Shown: piece after piece, positions 23,529 to 32,551 of the stretch
Numbering within the stretch: position 1 is the first letter of the stretch
Layout of the letters: every line of letters begins with the position of its first letter
Assembly (NCBI GenBank): GCA_016795365.1
Contig: JAEUHN010000016.1
Span: 1 to 37,501 of the forward strand
Direction of reading: 5' to 3'
From: Verrucomicrobiaceae bacterium
GTDB taxonomy: Bacteria > Verrucomicrobiota > Verrucomicrobiia > Verrucomicrobiales > Verrucomicrobiaceae
DNA length: 37,501 nucleotides
Notes under the pieces: generated by a model
Told to the model about the DNA's origin: nothing
Seen by the model: the letters and a program-made list of their open reading frames with translations, nothing else
Database searches by the model: none
Translations under genes and position numbers: made by a program

Positions 23529-24788
23529 CTAACCTGGGATCGCCAGCCCCGCGAGGCGGCGACGGAGCATCTCGAGGGCAGCTTGGGTGGTCAGGACCTT
23601 AAAACGATCGCGAGCGCCTGGGAAGAAAAGCTTTCTTACTTCTGTGCAATCTTTTCGCGACGCCAGCGCCACGAATACCGTGCCCACCGGCTTCTCCTCA
23701 GTCCCGCCAGTAGGCCCGGCGATGCCTGTGCAGGCTAGGGCATGGTCCGCGCCGGAGGCCTGGAGACAACCCTCAGCCATGGCTCGCGCGACCTCTTCAC
23801 TGACAGCGCCGTGAGCCTGAATCAAAGCCATGTCCACACCCAGGTGCTTCGCCTTGGCCTCATTCGCATACGTGACGAACCCGTGGCCAAAGACTGCCGA
23901 AGCGCCGCTCACATTGGTGAGGCGCGATGCCAGCTCGCCGCCTGTGCAGCTCTCAGCTGTAGCGATGGTCTGGCCCGCAGCCTTGAGCTGATCGACGACG
24001 ACTTCTTCGATGATGCGTCGATCTTCACTGACGATGAAGTCACCGATGCGCTCGCGCACGAGACGGGCCCCGGCCTCCACCACGTCACGCTGGCCCGACA
24101 AACGCACGTCCACGTCACCGCGCCCCAGGCAATAGCCGAGTTCAAGTCCACCTGCGGCCATGGCTTCGAGGTCTTTTTCAATGTGAACCACGATGTCCGA
24201 TTCGCCCATGCCGGTGACCTTTTGATACAAGGTGAACCGGTTCGCGAGGTCGGGCATCAGCTGCTTCAACCGCGGCTCTACGTGCGCCTCGACCATGGGT
24301 TTCAGCTCCCTCGGAGGGCCAGGCAGGAGGAACATCGCGCAGTTCAGTCCCCTGCCCTTCCCGCAGGCCGCCGGGATGTAAAGACCAGGGGCGGTGCCGA
24401 AAGGATTGTCCAGCACCTCGGCGCCCTCAGGCACCATCGCCTGGCGCTTGTTCACGTCACTCATCACCTTGTTGCGCTTGGCGAAGTAGGCGAGCAGATG
24501 CTCCACCACAGACTCGTCCAGGTGCATCGTCAGTCCGAGCACGGCGCTCGCGGACTCGCGGGACACATCATCATTGGTAGGCCCCAGTCCGCCCGTAATG
24601 AGCAGCACGTCTGCCCGGCGCGCACCTTCGGCGATGGCATCTTTGATCACCTCGCCATCGGGCACGATGGTCTGCCGAGCGACATTCAATCCGAGAGCTG
24701 CCATTCGCTGACCAATCCAGGCGGCATTGGTGTTGATCGTGTCGCCAAGCAGCAGCTCGGTGCCAGTGTTGATGAGTTCGATAGTCAT
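23529..24788 (-). CDS. cinA: CinA family protein (nicotinamide-nucleotide amidase / competence-damage protein)
   Basis: This 419-residue protein has both CinA domains. The N-terminal MoCF-like domain begins IELINTGTELLLGDTINTNA and contains LLITGGLGPTNDDVSRE and FLLPGPPREL. The C-terminal amidase domain contains TIATAESCTGGELASRLTN and CTGIAGPTGGTEEKPVGTVF. The family hydrolyses nicotinamide mononucleotide and ADP-ribose in pyridine-nucleotide salvage. The length is that of full two-domain CinA. It begins at ATG 24788, divergent from the heme protein gene, and is the first gene of a run of three on the minus strand, spaced 10 and 63 bases. Confidence 0.95.
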   Translation of the reverse strand: MTIELINTGTELLLGDTINTNAAWIGQRMAALGLNVARQTIVPDGEVIKDAIAEGARRADVLLITGGLGPTNDDVSRESASAVLGLTMHLDESVVEHLLAYFAKRNKVMSDVNKRQAMVPEGAEVLDNPFGTAPGLYIPAACGKGRGLNCAMFLLPGPPRELKPMVEAHVEPRLKQLMPDLANRFTLYQKVTGMGESDIVVHIEKDLEAMAAGGLELGYCLGRGDVDVRLSGQRDVVEAGARLVRERIGDFIVSEDRRIIEEVVVDQLKAAGQTIATAESCTGGELASRLTNVSGASAVFGHGFVTYANEAKAKHLGVDMALIQAHGAVSEEVARAMAEGCLQASGADHALACTGIAGPTGGTEEKPVGTVFVALASRKDCTEVRKLFFPGARDRFKVLTTQAALEMLRRRLAGLAIPG

Positions 24789-24981
24789 GAGCGAGATGAG
24801 AGAACGACGCAGTCCCGATTCGGGAGGCCGTCCTTAACGCACAACGCTGGATGATAAAGAGAGAACTTCGGCTTCCCCATCCGTGGGCTGAGGGGATTGC
24901 AAGATGAAGGTGGTGGGGCTTGCGCGAGGCTCCCAGCCGCCGCAAGTTTCCGTTCACCTTATCGTTTTGGTGCCCCACTCC

Positions 24982-27705
24982 ATGAATCGACTCATCACTG
25001 CTGTCATCCTCGCCTCTGTTCCCGCCCTAGCTCAGGAAGAAGCCAAAAAGGCCATTCCCGCAGCTCCCCCCATTGAGGTTAAGCGCGCTGCCGCTCCTGC
25101 CACGGAAGTCATGAAACCCGCCGAGGTGGTGAAAAAGCCCGAGGTCAAGAAGGCGGCCGAAGTAGTCAAGAAACCCGAAGTCCCCGCAGTGAATCCAAAG
25201 GGCGGCGACCAAGGCAAAGCCAAGGGCAAGGGCAAAGGAAAAGCCAAGGAGGAGAAGCCCCAGGAAGTGGTGGCAGATCCCTCGCCCATGGCTTCCGAAG
25301 CAACGCCCATCTCGGCCATCAAGATCGCCAAGGGCTTTAAAGTGGAACTGCTCTACTCCGTTCCCAAGGAAGTAGAAGGCTCGTGGGTGGCGATGACCCA
25401 GGATGACGAAGGCCGCATGATCGTCAGCGACCAATACGGCTCCCTGTATCGTGTGACCCCACCCGGACTTGGAGGCAGCCAGGGCGAGACAAAGGTGGAG
25501 AAGATCGACATCGATCTCGGCCATTGCCAGGGCTTGCTCTACGCCTTCGATGCCCTCTACGGCATCGTGAATGACGACGCCTACACCGGTCGTGGACTCT
25601 ACCGGTCCAAGGTGGTCGATGGCAAGTTCCAGAAGGTCGAGATGCTCAAGGAGTTCCCCGGCAAGGCTGGCGAGCACGGACCTCATGGCCTGGTGCTCAG
25701 CCCCGATGGCCAGTCCATCTACTGCGTGAGCGGCAATCAGACACCCGTCCCGCCCATGGACTCGTCCCGCGTGCCTCAACATTGGGAAGAAGACCAGCTC
25801 TTCCCCATGCTCCTCGGTCGCGGTTTCATGCGCGATGTGAATGCTCCGGGCGGATGGGTGGCCAAGACGGACCCTGATGGCAAAACGTGGGAACTCATCA
25901 ACACCGGCACCCGCAACACCTACGACATCGCATTTCATAAAGATGGTGCCTTGTTCGGCTTCGATGCTGACATGGAGTGGGACACCGGCATGCCCTGGTA
26001 TCGCCCCACCCGCGTGTGCATGATGCAGAGCGGCGGTGAATTCGGCTGGCGCACCTGCTCGAAGAAGTGGCCTGTGCGCTGGGAAGACAGCCTGCCTCCC
26101 GTGGTGGACATCGGTCCCGGATCGCCCACTGGAGTCGTCTTCGGCTACGGAGCCAAGTTCCCCAAGAAGTATCAGGATGCGCTTTTCATCTGTGACTGGA
26201 GCTACGGCAAGGTCCACGCCGTTCACCTTGAACCCAAGGGCGCAGGCTACACGGGCACCTTCGAGGAGTTCATGTCCGCCTCGCCCCTGCCTGTCACCGA
26301 CATGGTCGTCGGAAAGAAAGATGGCGCTCTCTATGTCAGCGTCGGCGGTCGCAAAACCCAGTCTGGTCTGTATCGCGTGACCTTCGATGGCAAGGACGAA
26401 TCCAAGGCCAAGGACTCCAAGCCAAGCGACTTGCACCTACTGCGCGAGCGCCTCGAGTCCTACCATCGGAAAGATCCCAAGGCCCTCGACGAAGCCTGGG
26501 CCTACCTCGGTCACGAGGATCGCCTCATTCGATTCGCCGCTCGTATCGCGGTCGAGCATCAGCCCGTGAAGGGCTGGCAGGAAAAGGCCCTGCAGGAGCG
26601 CAATCCTCGTGCCTCGCTCACAGCGCTGATGGCGCTCATCCGCAGCGCCAAGGGAGACAAGGCTCTTCAGCCCAAGGTGCTCGATTCTCTCAACCGCATC
26701 GAACTCGCCAACCTCACCGGCATTGATCGCGTGACGTTGATCCGCAACTACATGCTCTGCTTCACCCGACTCGGTGAGCCCGATGAAAAGACCAAGAAGG
26801 CTCTGACTGGCCGCCTGGGCAGCTACTTTCCCGCAGCCGACACCGGACTCAGCCGCGACCTCGCCGAGGTGCTCGTTTACCTGGGCGACAGCACCATCGT
26901 GCCGAAGGCGGTGCCGTATGTTTCTTCATCGCCCACCCAGGAAGAGCAGATCGATTACGCCCGCATCCTCCGCTTTGCCAAAGGTGGCTGGACCAAGGCG
27001 CTCCGCGAGGACTACTTCCGCTGGTTCCTGCACGCGGCCAACTACAAGGGCGGTGCCTCGTTCCAGCTTTTCATTGATGAGATCAAGACAAACGCCTTGT
27101 CCACCATGACCGATGCCGAGAAAGCCGAGATCAAGGAAGTCCTGGACGCGAAGCCCGAGGTGAAGGCCCCGAGCTTCACCCTGCGGCCCATGCAGTTTGT
27201 GAAGGCCTGGACGCTGGAGGAATTGAGCAAGTCCCTCGGTGTGGGACTCGAAGGCAACCGCAACTTCACCAACGGTCGCAACATGTTCGGAGCTGCCACC
27301 TGCTTTGCCTGTCATCGCTTCAATGGCGAAGGCGGAGCCGTCGGCCCGGACCTCACCAGCGTGGCTGGCAAGTTCAGCCCCCGAGACCTGCTGGAGTCCA
27401 TCGTCAACCCGAGCAAGGAGATCAGCGACCAATACGGCAGCACCGTTTTCACCATGAAAGACGGCAGCATTGTCAGTGGTCGCATTGCCAACATGAAGGA
27501 GAACATCATGATGGTCTGCACCAACATGATGGACCCCAACAACTTCACCAACGTGGACGCCCGCAAGGTGGTGAAGACGGAGGAAAGCAAGGTCTCCATG
27601 ATGCCTCCCGGACTGCTCTACACGCTGAAGGAGGACGACATCCTCGACCTCCTGGCCTACCTGCTGAGCAAGGGCAATCCTGACGACCCGATGTTCCACA
27701 AGTAA
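24982..27705 (+). CDS. Exported PVC-type heme-binding protein with propeller-like body
   Basis: This 907-residue protein begins with a short signal peptide (MNRLITAVILASVPALAQ). A low-complexity Lys/Ala/Pro/Val-rich segment follows (about 20-100: KKPEVKKAAEVVKKPEV and similar). The main part resembles the beta-propeller of L-sorbosone/glucose dehydrogenase-like proteins (GHCQGLLYAFDALYGIVND, GPHGLVLSPDGQSIYCVSG, FGFDADMEWDTGMPWYRP). A helical HEAT-like part comes next. The C-terminal single-heme domain has CFACH (residues 774-778) and GAVGPDLTSVAGKFSPRDLL; the methionine in SMMPPGLL probably serves as distal ligand. This arrangement is typical of Planctomycetes and Verrucomicrobia. ATG 24982 is chosen because it places the signal peptide first. 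A terminator follows. Confidence 0.9.
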   Translation: MNRLITAVILASVPALAQEEAKKAIPAAPPIEVKRAAAPATEVMKPAEVVKKPEVKKAAEVVKKPEVPAVNPKGGDQGKAKGKGKGKAKEEKPQEVVADPSPMASEATPISAIKIAKGFKVELLYSVPKEVEGSWVAMTQDDEGRMIVSDQYGSLYRVTPPGLGGSQGETKVEKIDIDLGHCQGLLYAFDALYGIVNDDAYTGRGLYRSKVVDGKFQKVEMLKEFPGKAGEHGPHGLVLSPDGQSIYCVSGNQTPVPPMDSSRVPQHWEEDQLFPMLLGRGFMRDVNAPGGWVAKTDPDGKTWELINTGTRNTYDIAFHKDGALFGFDADMEWDTGMPWYRPTRVCMMQSGGEFGWRTCSKKWPVRWEDSLPPVVDIGPGSPTGVVFGYGAKFPKKYQDALFICDWSYGKVHAVHLEPKGAGYTGTFEEFMSASPLPVTDMVVGKKDGALYVSVGGRKTQSGLYRVTFDGKDESKAKDSKPSDLHLLRERLESYHRKDPKALDEAWAYLGHEDRLIRFAARIAVEHQPVKGWQEKALQERNPRASLTALMALIRSAKGDKALQPKVLDSLNRIELANLTGIDRVTLIRNYMLCFTRLGEPDEKTKKALTGRLGSYFPAADTGLSRDLAEVLVYLGDSTIVPKAVPYVSSSPTQEEQIDYARILRFAKGGWTKALREDYFRWFLHAANYKGGASFQLFIDEIKTNALSTMTDAEKAEIKEVLDAKPEVKAPSFTLRPMQFVKAWTLEELSKSLGVGLEGNRNFTNGRNMFGAATCFACHRFNGEGGAVGPDLTSVAGKFSPRDLLESIVNPSKEISDQYGSTVFTMKDGSIVSGRIANMKENIMMVCTNMMDPNNFTNVDARKVVKTEESKVSMMPPGLLYTLKEDDILDLLAYLLSKGNPDDPMFHK

Positions 27706-27730
27706 ACTCGGACAACATCCCCTTCCCTCG

Positions 27731-27767
27731 AGAGCGTCGTGCGCCAAGCACGGCGCTCTTTTGTTTT
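27731..27767 (+). terminator. Rho-independent terminator after the heme protein gene
   Basis: A 12-bp stem AGAGCGTCGTGC (27731-27742) / GCACGGCGCTCT (27748-27759), with one T-G pair and a 5-base loop, is followed by TTTGTTTT. It lies 25 bases after the stop of the heme protein gene and just before the end of the convergent small membrane protein gene. Confidence 0.88.
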
Positions 27768-27772
27768 GAACC

Positions 27773-28213
27773 TCACAACGATGGCGTCACCGGAATCGCC
27801 TTTGGCGGCTGATACTCCGGCCATGCATTCCGTTCGCCGAACTCGATATAGCGATCATCTGCCACCTTGAGGAACAGCCTCTTGGGCTCACGGGGATCTG
27901 CATAAACAAACACCCGGTCAGACGCATCCCGTGTCACCTTGATCATTCGCTCATCCTGCCGTGACACTGGTTTCTCCATCCTGCGGAATAACCCTTCGCC
28001 ACGATCAGGCAATACGAGCGCACCGTTGTAAAAGTCATTGTCCGAAAGCTTTGTATAGTAGTCGTGGTCGCCCAAAGCCGTGGGGTATTCATTCCACAAA
28101 TACTCGCTCCGATGCAGGTGAACCCGCCACGCAAATAAAAGCAAGGCGGTCATGAGAATCGCCCAGATGAGCAAAAACCGCCCTGGAGTGCTGCGTTGAA
28201 CATTGCCTGCCAC
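27773..28213 (-). CDS. Hypothetical protein with one N-terminal membrane helix
   Basis: This protein is not recognised. The start is uncertain: a GTG at 28213 gives 146 residues with a well-placed N-terminal helix (FLLIWAILMTALLLFAWRVH), while a TTG at 28270 would give 165 residues. No ATG precedes the helix. The part after the helix looks like a small globular domain outside the membrane (YPTALGDHDYYTKLSDNDFY, DRVFVYADPREPKRLFLKVA). It is divergent from rplM-rpsI and convergent with the heme protein gene, whose terminator stem ends 14 bases from its stop. Confidence 0.65.
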   Translation of the reverse strand: MAGNVQRSTPGRFLLIWAILMTALLLFAWRVHLHRSEYLWNEYPTALGDHDYYTKLSDNDFYNGALVLPDRGEGLFRRMEKPVSRQDERMIKVTRDASDRVFVYADPREPKRLFLKVADDRYIEFGERNAWPEYQPPKAIPVTPSL

Positions 28214-28305
28214 AAGGCCGACCGTGCATGGAAGGCTGGTAGAATCAAGCTTTGAGACGCTTGGGACCAAATCGAAAGAAGGATTAAAACGAAGGGAATT
28301 TTAGT

Positions 28306-28333
28306 TTGACAGTTATTAACACTCCCCTAGTTT
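28306..28333 (+). promoter_or_regulatory. Possible promoter of rplM-rpsI
   Basis: A perfect -35 hexamer TTGACA (28306-28311) is followed after 16 bp by TAGTTT (28328-28333), a weak match to TATAAT. It lies 70 bases upstream of rplM, leaving room for a leader in which ribosomal protein operons are often regulated. The -10 is the uncertain part. Confidence 0.45.
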
Positions 28334-28401
28334 CGCGCTCCCCTTCCGCCGGCGTGTTCAGACAGATGAGTGCGCCCGCATTTTTCGTTGCCTGACAGAA
28401 C

Positions 28402-28839
28402 ATGAACAAAACTACTATCTCCGCAAAAGCCCAGGACATCACCCGCAAGTGGTATGTCATCGATGCCAAAGATCAGGTCCTTGGCGATGTGGCTGTGCAT
28501 GCCGCCAACCTTCTTCGTGGAAAGACCAAACCCATCTTCACCCCACACGTCGATACGGGTGACTACGTTGTGATCATCAACGCCAAGGATGTGATCGTGA
28601 CCGGCAACAAGGAAAGCCAGAAGACATACGTTAGCGTGTCCGGCTACATCGGCAGCAAGAGAGTTCGCACCATCAAGGAAGTTCGCTCCAAGCACCCTGA
28701 GCGCATCATTGAGCACGCAGTGAAGGGCATGATTCCTCACAATACGCTGGGTCGCTATATCTACAAGAAGCTTCGCGTTTATCCTGGAGCCGAGCACCCG
28801 CATGCCGACATGCAGCCCCAGCCTTACACCATCGCCTAA
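28402..28839 (+). CDS. rplM: 50S ribosomal protein L13
   Basis: This 145-residue large-subunit protein binds 23S rRNA early in assembly. The family sequence is clear throughout: KWYVIDAKDQVLGDVAVHAA, LLRGKTKPIFTPHVDTGDYV, VIVTGNKESQKTYVSVSGY, RIIEHAVKGMIPHNTLGRYI and YKKLRVYPGAEHPHADMQPQ. It forms the usual operon with rpsI, 24 bases downstream. The ATG at 28402 follows a weak purine stretch, GACAGAAC. Confidence 0.98.
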   Translation: MNKTTISAKAQDITRKWYVIDAKDQVLGDVAVHAANLLRGKTKPIFTPHVDTGDYVVIINAKDVIVTGNKESQKTYVSVSGYIGSKRVRTIKEVRSKHPERIIEHAVKGMIPHNTLGRYIYKKLRVYPGAEHPHADMQPQPYTIA

Positions 28840-28863
28840 TTTCGCAGTTCTAGTCATTAGTTC

Positions 28864-29256
28864 ATGAGCACGCTCCAGAAACCAGCCACCGGTCGTCGTA
28901 AAACAGCCATCGCACGTGTCCACCTTCGCGAAGGCAGCGGTGAGATCGTCATCAACGAACGTCCGTTCGAAGAATACTTCCCCACCCTGGCCCTCCAGAA
29001 CCAGGTGGTGCTCCCTCTGACACTGACCAACAACCGTCAGTCATTCAACTTCTTCGTCCGCACCAATGGCGGTGGCATCAGCGGTCAGGCTGGAGCTGTC
29101 CGCCTGGGAATCGCCCGCGCGCTTATTGCTCAGAACCCTGAAGCACGCCCTGTGCTCAAGGCTGCTGGTATGCTCACCCGCGACGCTCGCAAGAAGGAAC
29201 GTAACAAGCCCGGTCGCCCAGGTGCTCGTAAGCGCTTCCAATTCTCCAAGCGCTAG
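28864..29256 (+). CDS. rpsI: 30S ribosomal protein S9
   Basis: This 130-residue small-subunit protein has a C-terminal tail that reaches the P-site tRNA. It contains GRRKTAIARVHLREGSGEIV, RPFEEYFPTL, TNGGGISGQAGAVRLGIARA and the universal end of the family, ARKKERNKPGRPGARKRFQF followed by SKR. The terminal Arg is intact. It is the second gene of the rplM-rpsI pair and is followed 19 bases later by a strong terminator. Confidence 0.98.
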   Translation: MSTLQKPATGRRKTAIARVHLREGSGEIVINERPFEEYFPTLALQNQVVLPLTLTNNRQSFNFFVRTNGGGISGQAGAVRLGIARALIAQNPEARPVLKAAGMLTRDARKKERNKPGRPGARKRFQFSKR

Positions 29257-29275
29257 TCTTCCAAAATTCCGAAAC

Positions 29276-29304
29276 AGCGGAGAGGGAAACCTCTCCGCTT
29301 TTTT
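29276..29304 (+). terminator. Rho-independent terminator of rplM-rpsI
   Basis: A perfect 10-bp stem AGCGGAGAGG (29276-29285) / CCTCTCCGCT (29290-29299) with the GNRA tetraloop GAAA is followed by five further T residues. It is one of the strongest terminators in the window. Confidence 0.95.
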
Positions 29305-29343
29305 GTTGTCCAAAATCTAGTGTTTCAGCTGGCTGAAGACGGC

Positions 29344-29916
29344 CTACGAAGCGACTCCAGCCACTCGAAGCACGTTCTTGGTTTTCCGATCTGCCTCGCG
29401 CTCCGCGTAGCGAACCTCTTCCATCATGTGCTGATCAGGATGGATGTCGTGCTCGATCATCAGGCTGGCGAGGAACTGATCAATACGCCGCCCCACCTCC
29501 ATCACCTGTCCACCGTGCTCCAGAGCTCGATAAACGCGCTTGATGGAAGCCACGTTGCGAGCAAGCGAAAGTTGACTGGCCAGCTCCAGCATGCGCTGGC
29601 GCATCACATCATCACCCTGAAGCACGTGATGCGGAATCTCATCCCTCACCCGGGTAAACGTGGCCAAGGTCCAGGGATTCCCAGTAAGATCGTAGGGCTC
29701 CTCATCCAGCCGGCTTTCCAGCAGCCACCGCGGACTTACTCCCGTGATCTTGGAGATTTGCCCTGCCAGCTCCATCGAAAGCTTCAAGCGCCCCATCTCC
29801 AGACTCTGGATGCATGCGGTGGATCGACGAATGAAGAGTGCAAACTCGGGCTGACTCTTTCCCAGTTTGAGTCTCAGTCTAGCAACGTTGGTTCGAACTT
29901 GAGAGGGGCGCGCCAT
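29344..29916 (-). CDS. XRE-type helix-turn-helix regulator
   Basis: This 190-residue protein begins with a helix-turn-helix of the Cro/CI (XRE) type, about residues 8-65: VRTNVARLRLKLGKSQPEFA, then RRSTACIQSLEMGRLKLSME, then ISKITGVSPRWLLE. The C-terminal two thirds are helical and not recognised (VRDEIPHHVLQGDDVMRQRM and onward). They may bind a ligand or mediate oligomerisation. I use ATG 29916 (MARPSQVRTN); upstream sequence in frame is Leu/Tyr/Cys-rich and lies in the promoter area. It is divergent from the photolyase gene with 119 bases between starts, so it could control that gene, but no operator was identified. Confidence 0.8.
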   Translation of the reverse strand: MARPSQVRTNVARLRLKLGKSQPEFALFIRRSTACIQSLEMGRLKLSMELAGQISKITGVSPRWLLESRLDEEPYDLTGNPWTLATFTRVRDEIPHHVLQGDDVMRQRMLELASQLSLARNVASIKRVYRALEHGGQVMEVGRRIDQFLASLMIEHDIHPDQHMMEEVRYAEREADRKTKNVLRVAGVAS

Positions 29917-30035
29917 CAATCCCAGATACGTATGCAGATACAATAAGCAAGTATTTATCATCAATCCAAAACACATGCCTGTCAGCCCTGGAAGTGTCGG
30001 GTATCCAGCCAAGTCTCCCGCTCGTTCTATTGCCC

Positions 30036-31436
30036 ATGCCTTCAGCTATCCACTGGTTTCGCCGCGATCTCCGCATTACGGACAACACTGCCCTTCACGC
30101 CGCTGCGACTGCGTTCTCGACGGTCGTCCCCTGCTATGTCCTCTCGACTTGGAGAGCCTCGCACGGCTGGACCGGATCCAAGCGACAACAATTCCTTTGC
30201 GACTCCCTTCGATCCCTCAGCGCCAATCTGGAAGCCCTGTGCTCGCGATTGATCATCCGTGCTGGAGACGCGGTTGAGGAACTCATCACCCTCGCCCGCG
30301 AGACGGGCGCCGAGGCGATCTATTTCAATCGCGACCCTGATCTTTTTGGCAAAGCTGTGGAGGCACGATTGCGTGCTCGGTGCCAGGAGACAGGAATTCA
30401 GTGCCTTGGTTTCAAAGACGCCGTGCTTCACGAAGCGTCGGAGGCACTCACGGGCAGTGGCCAGCCTTATCGGGTGTTCACGCCTTACTCGAAGAACTGG
30501 TTGGCTCTTCCCAAAGCACGGCCTTTAGGAAAGATCACCTCACTGGGATCGGTGGCGAACGCCACGAGTCTCCCCCTGCCTACGCTGGAGCACTGGGGCC
30601 TCTCGTTGCCCTCAGACGCCCAAATCCCTCCGGCGGGTGAACGAGCTGCACGGGATCGAATGAAAGCCTTCATCGAGACCGGCATTCTTGATCGCTATGG
30701 CGTGGACCGCAATCTGCCTGCAGGCCAGACCACTTCGTGCCTCAGCCAGGACCTTCGGTTTGGACTGATCTCCATTCGTGAACTCTATGCCCGATGTCAG
30801 GAGCGAGCCGCCCAGCATCCTGCAGCCGCGGGATCGATTCTCACTTACACCAAGGAACTCGCGTGGCGTGAGTTCTACATGGCGATTCTTCATCATTACC
30901 CGGAGGTCTTGGATCGCGAGTTCAATCCCGACCTCCGCAACATCGAATGGCCTGGTACCGAAGAGAATTTCCAGGCTTGGGCCACAGCACGCACCGGATT
31001 TCCCATCGTCGATGCAGGGATGCGCCAGCTGCTAACGACCGGACTCATGCACAATCGAGTTCGCATGATCGTGGCCATGTTTCTCACCAAGGATCTCCAC
31101 CTCGACTGGCGACTGGGAGAGCAGTTCTTCCATCAGCATCTCGTCGATGCGGAGATCGCGAGCAACAACGGCGGGTGGCAATGGAGTGCCGGCACGGGTG
31201 CCGATGCGGCTCCCTACTTCCGGATCCAAAACCCGTGGACACAAACCTTGCGCTACGATCCCGAAGGTCGATACATCAAGCACTGGCTGCCTGAACTCGC
31301 GAACGTTCCGCCGGAACGCTTTTGCGAACCACCGAAGGACAATCGCCCGCTGGTCCCAGGCTATCCCCTCCCCATGGTCGATCACAGTGTCGAGCGCGAT
31401 CGCACGCTAGCTCGTTTCAAAGCCGGCAAAGGCTAA
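30036..31436 (+). CDS. phrB: Deoxyribodipyrimidine photolyase
   Basis: This 466-residue flavoprotein uses light to split cyclobutane pyrimidine dimers. The N-terminal antenna-binding domain begins AIHWFRRDLRITDNTALHAA. The C-terminal FAD domain has TTSCLSQDLRFGLISIREL, WREFYMAILHHYP, GFPIVDAGMRQLLTTGLMHN, RVRMIVAMFLTKDLHLDW and WQWSAGTGADAAPYFRIQNP. These are the DNA- and FAD-contacting segments of class I CPD photolyases. The length is typical. I take ATG 30036; an upstream in-frame start at 29994 adds 14 residues that do not match the family. It converges on the esterase gene with a 17-base gap. Confidence 0.95.
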   Translation: MPSAIHWFRRDLRITDNTALHAAATAFSTVVPCYVLSTWRASHGWTGSKRQQFLCDSLRSLSANLEALCSRLIIRAGDAVEELITLARETGAEAIYFNRDPDLFGKAVEARLRARCQETGIQCLGFKDAVLHEASEALTGSGQPYRVFTPYSKNWLALPKARPLGKITSLGSVANATSLPLPTLEHWGLSLPSDAQIPPAGERAARDRMKAFIETGILDRYGVDRNLPAGQTTSCLSQDLRFGLISIRELYARCQERAAQHPAAAGSILTYTKELAWREFYMAILHHYPEVLDREFNPDLRNIEWPGTEENFQAWATARTGFPIVDAGMRQLLTTGLMHNRVRMIVAMFLTKDLHLDWRLGEQFFHQHLVDAEIASNNGGWQWSAGTGADAAPYFRIQNPWTQTLRYDPEGRYIKHWLPELANVPPERFCEPPKDNRPLVPGYPLPMVDHSVERDRTLARFKAGKG

Positions 31437-31453
31437 GCCGCGATTGGTTTGCT

Positions 31454-32314
31454 TTAGCGCGCCAGATGTCGCTTCAGAAACGTGGCGACCTGACGAGTGC
31501 GCTCCTCGTCGTAAAACTCAGCGCCACCGTGCTTGCTATGGATCATCGGGACCAGTGAGACGTCGAGCTTCAACTCACGATAAGCCTTGGCAAATTCCTC
31601 CGACTGCTCCGGCGGCATTTGCGGATCATCAGTGCCGTGGAGCAGAAGCAGCGGTGGGTCCTCCTTGTCCAGATGTGCCACCGGGCTCGCGAGCTTCGCC
31701 AGCGCTGGCTTCTCATCCGGCGTGCCGCCCAGGAGCAGTTTCAGAGCCGTGACTCTTGTGCGCAGGCCAAACTCCGTGCTCTGTGACAGGATCGTTTGCA
31801 GATTCGACGCACCGTAGAGGCTAACGATGCACTGCACGTCGCTGCTTTGCGTGAGATGCTCGCCTTCGTTGCCCTCGAGTTCCTTCTCGCCATTCGTCAC
31901 GCCGACAAGCGCAGCCAAGTGACCACCTGCGGACGAGCCGATGATCGCAATGCGTTGGGCGTTGATGTGAAACAGATCCGCCTTCGCACGCAGGAAGCGG
32001 ATCGCTGCCTTGAGGTCATGCACCTGCGCAGGGAATGGTGCTTCGGTGGACAGTCGATAGTCCACGCTGGCAATCGCGAAGCCGTGTTCCAGCAGCGGTG
32101 CGATGGGCACATCCGACTTCGATCCCGCACGCCACGCTCCGCCATGCACATAGACGATCAGAGGCGGGTTGGTCTGCTTCGGCAGGTGCAGGTCCAGCCT
32201 CAGCGAATGATCACCGACACGCGCATACTCAATGTCGGTCGTGCTGCTCTGCGCTTGCACAAACGTTATCAGCGTGAGCGCGGAGAGTGTGAGGTGAATG
32301 AGTGATCGCGTCAT
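31454..32314 (-). CDS. Exported alpha/beta hydrolase (HSL/BD-FAE-like esterase)
   Basis: The 286 residues begin with a signal peptide (MTRSLIHLTLSALTLITFVQAQ). The oxyanion motif HGGAW (57-61), the nucleophile Ser128 in GSSAG, Asp230 in HGTDDPQMP and a probable catalytic His262 in HSKHGG define an alpha/beta hydrolase. It resembles the hormone-sensitive-lipase/BD-FAE group, which often deacylates plant polysaccharides or small esters. It is predicted to be periplasmic. The frame from ATG 32314 starts directly with the signal peptide. The 237 bases upstream contain no clear gene. Confidence 0.88.
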   Translation of the reverse strand: MTRSLIHLTLSALTLITFVQAQSSTTDIEYARVGDHSLRLDLHLPKQTNPPLIVYVHGGAWRAGSKSDVPIAPLLEHGFAIASVDYRLSTEAPFPAQVHDLKAAIRFLRAKADLFHINAQRIAIIGSSAGGHLAALVGVTNGEKELEGNEGEHLTQSSDVQCIVSLYGASNLQTILSQSTEFGLRTRVTALKLLLGGTPDEKPALAKLASPVAHLDKEDPPLLLLHGTDDPQMPPEQSEEFAKAYRELKLDVSLVPMIHSKHGGAEFYDEERTRQVATFLKRHLAR

Positions 32315-32369
32315 ACGTCTGCAACGCGTCCTCCACCCGCAGGCTGTCGGCTTAAATCACTGTCATACG

Positions 32370-32548
32370 CTACGCCACATTACCCCTGGCACCTTCCCTC
32401 TGATGCGATCCCGACCGCGTTCTTGATCAAACTCGGTGCCCCTCCCTTGCTCGGCACACTAAATCTTCCTCTGTTTGCCGACATCCGTGAAGGCAACCAA
32501 AGTGAAACCACTGGATTCGTCTCCATCGCGCTCACAGAAGTGAAGTGA
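32370..32548 (+). other. Possible remnant of a coding region
   Basis: In one plus-strand frame the intergenic stretch reads AIPTAFLIKLGAPPLLGTLN, then PLFADIREGNQSETTGFVSI and ALTEVK, up to a stop at 32546-32548. The amino-acid composition looks protein-like, but no start codon with a plausible N-terminus precedes it and I recognise no family. It may be the 3' end of a lost gene or chance. Confidence 0.2.
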
Positions 32549-32551
32549 GCC

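Noticed and set aside
25027..26436. Long minus-strand frame opposite the heme protein gene (469 residues)
   Set aside because: Antisense shadow of a gene with clear family motifs; rich in His, Gly and Leu without recognisable domains.
28201..28270. TTG at 28270 as start of the small membrane protein
   Set aside because: Possible, but it adds a polar, Ser/Thr-rich N-terminus; the GTG at 28213 places the membrane helix near the N-terminus. The choice remains uncertain.
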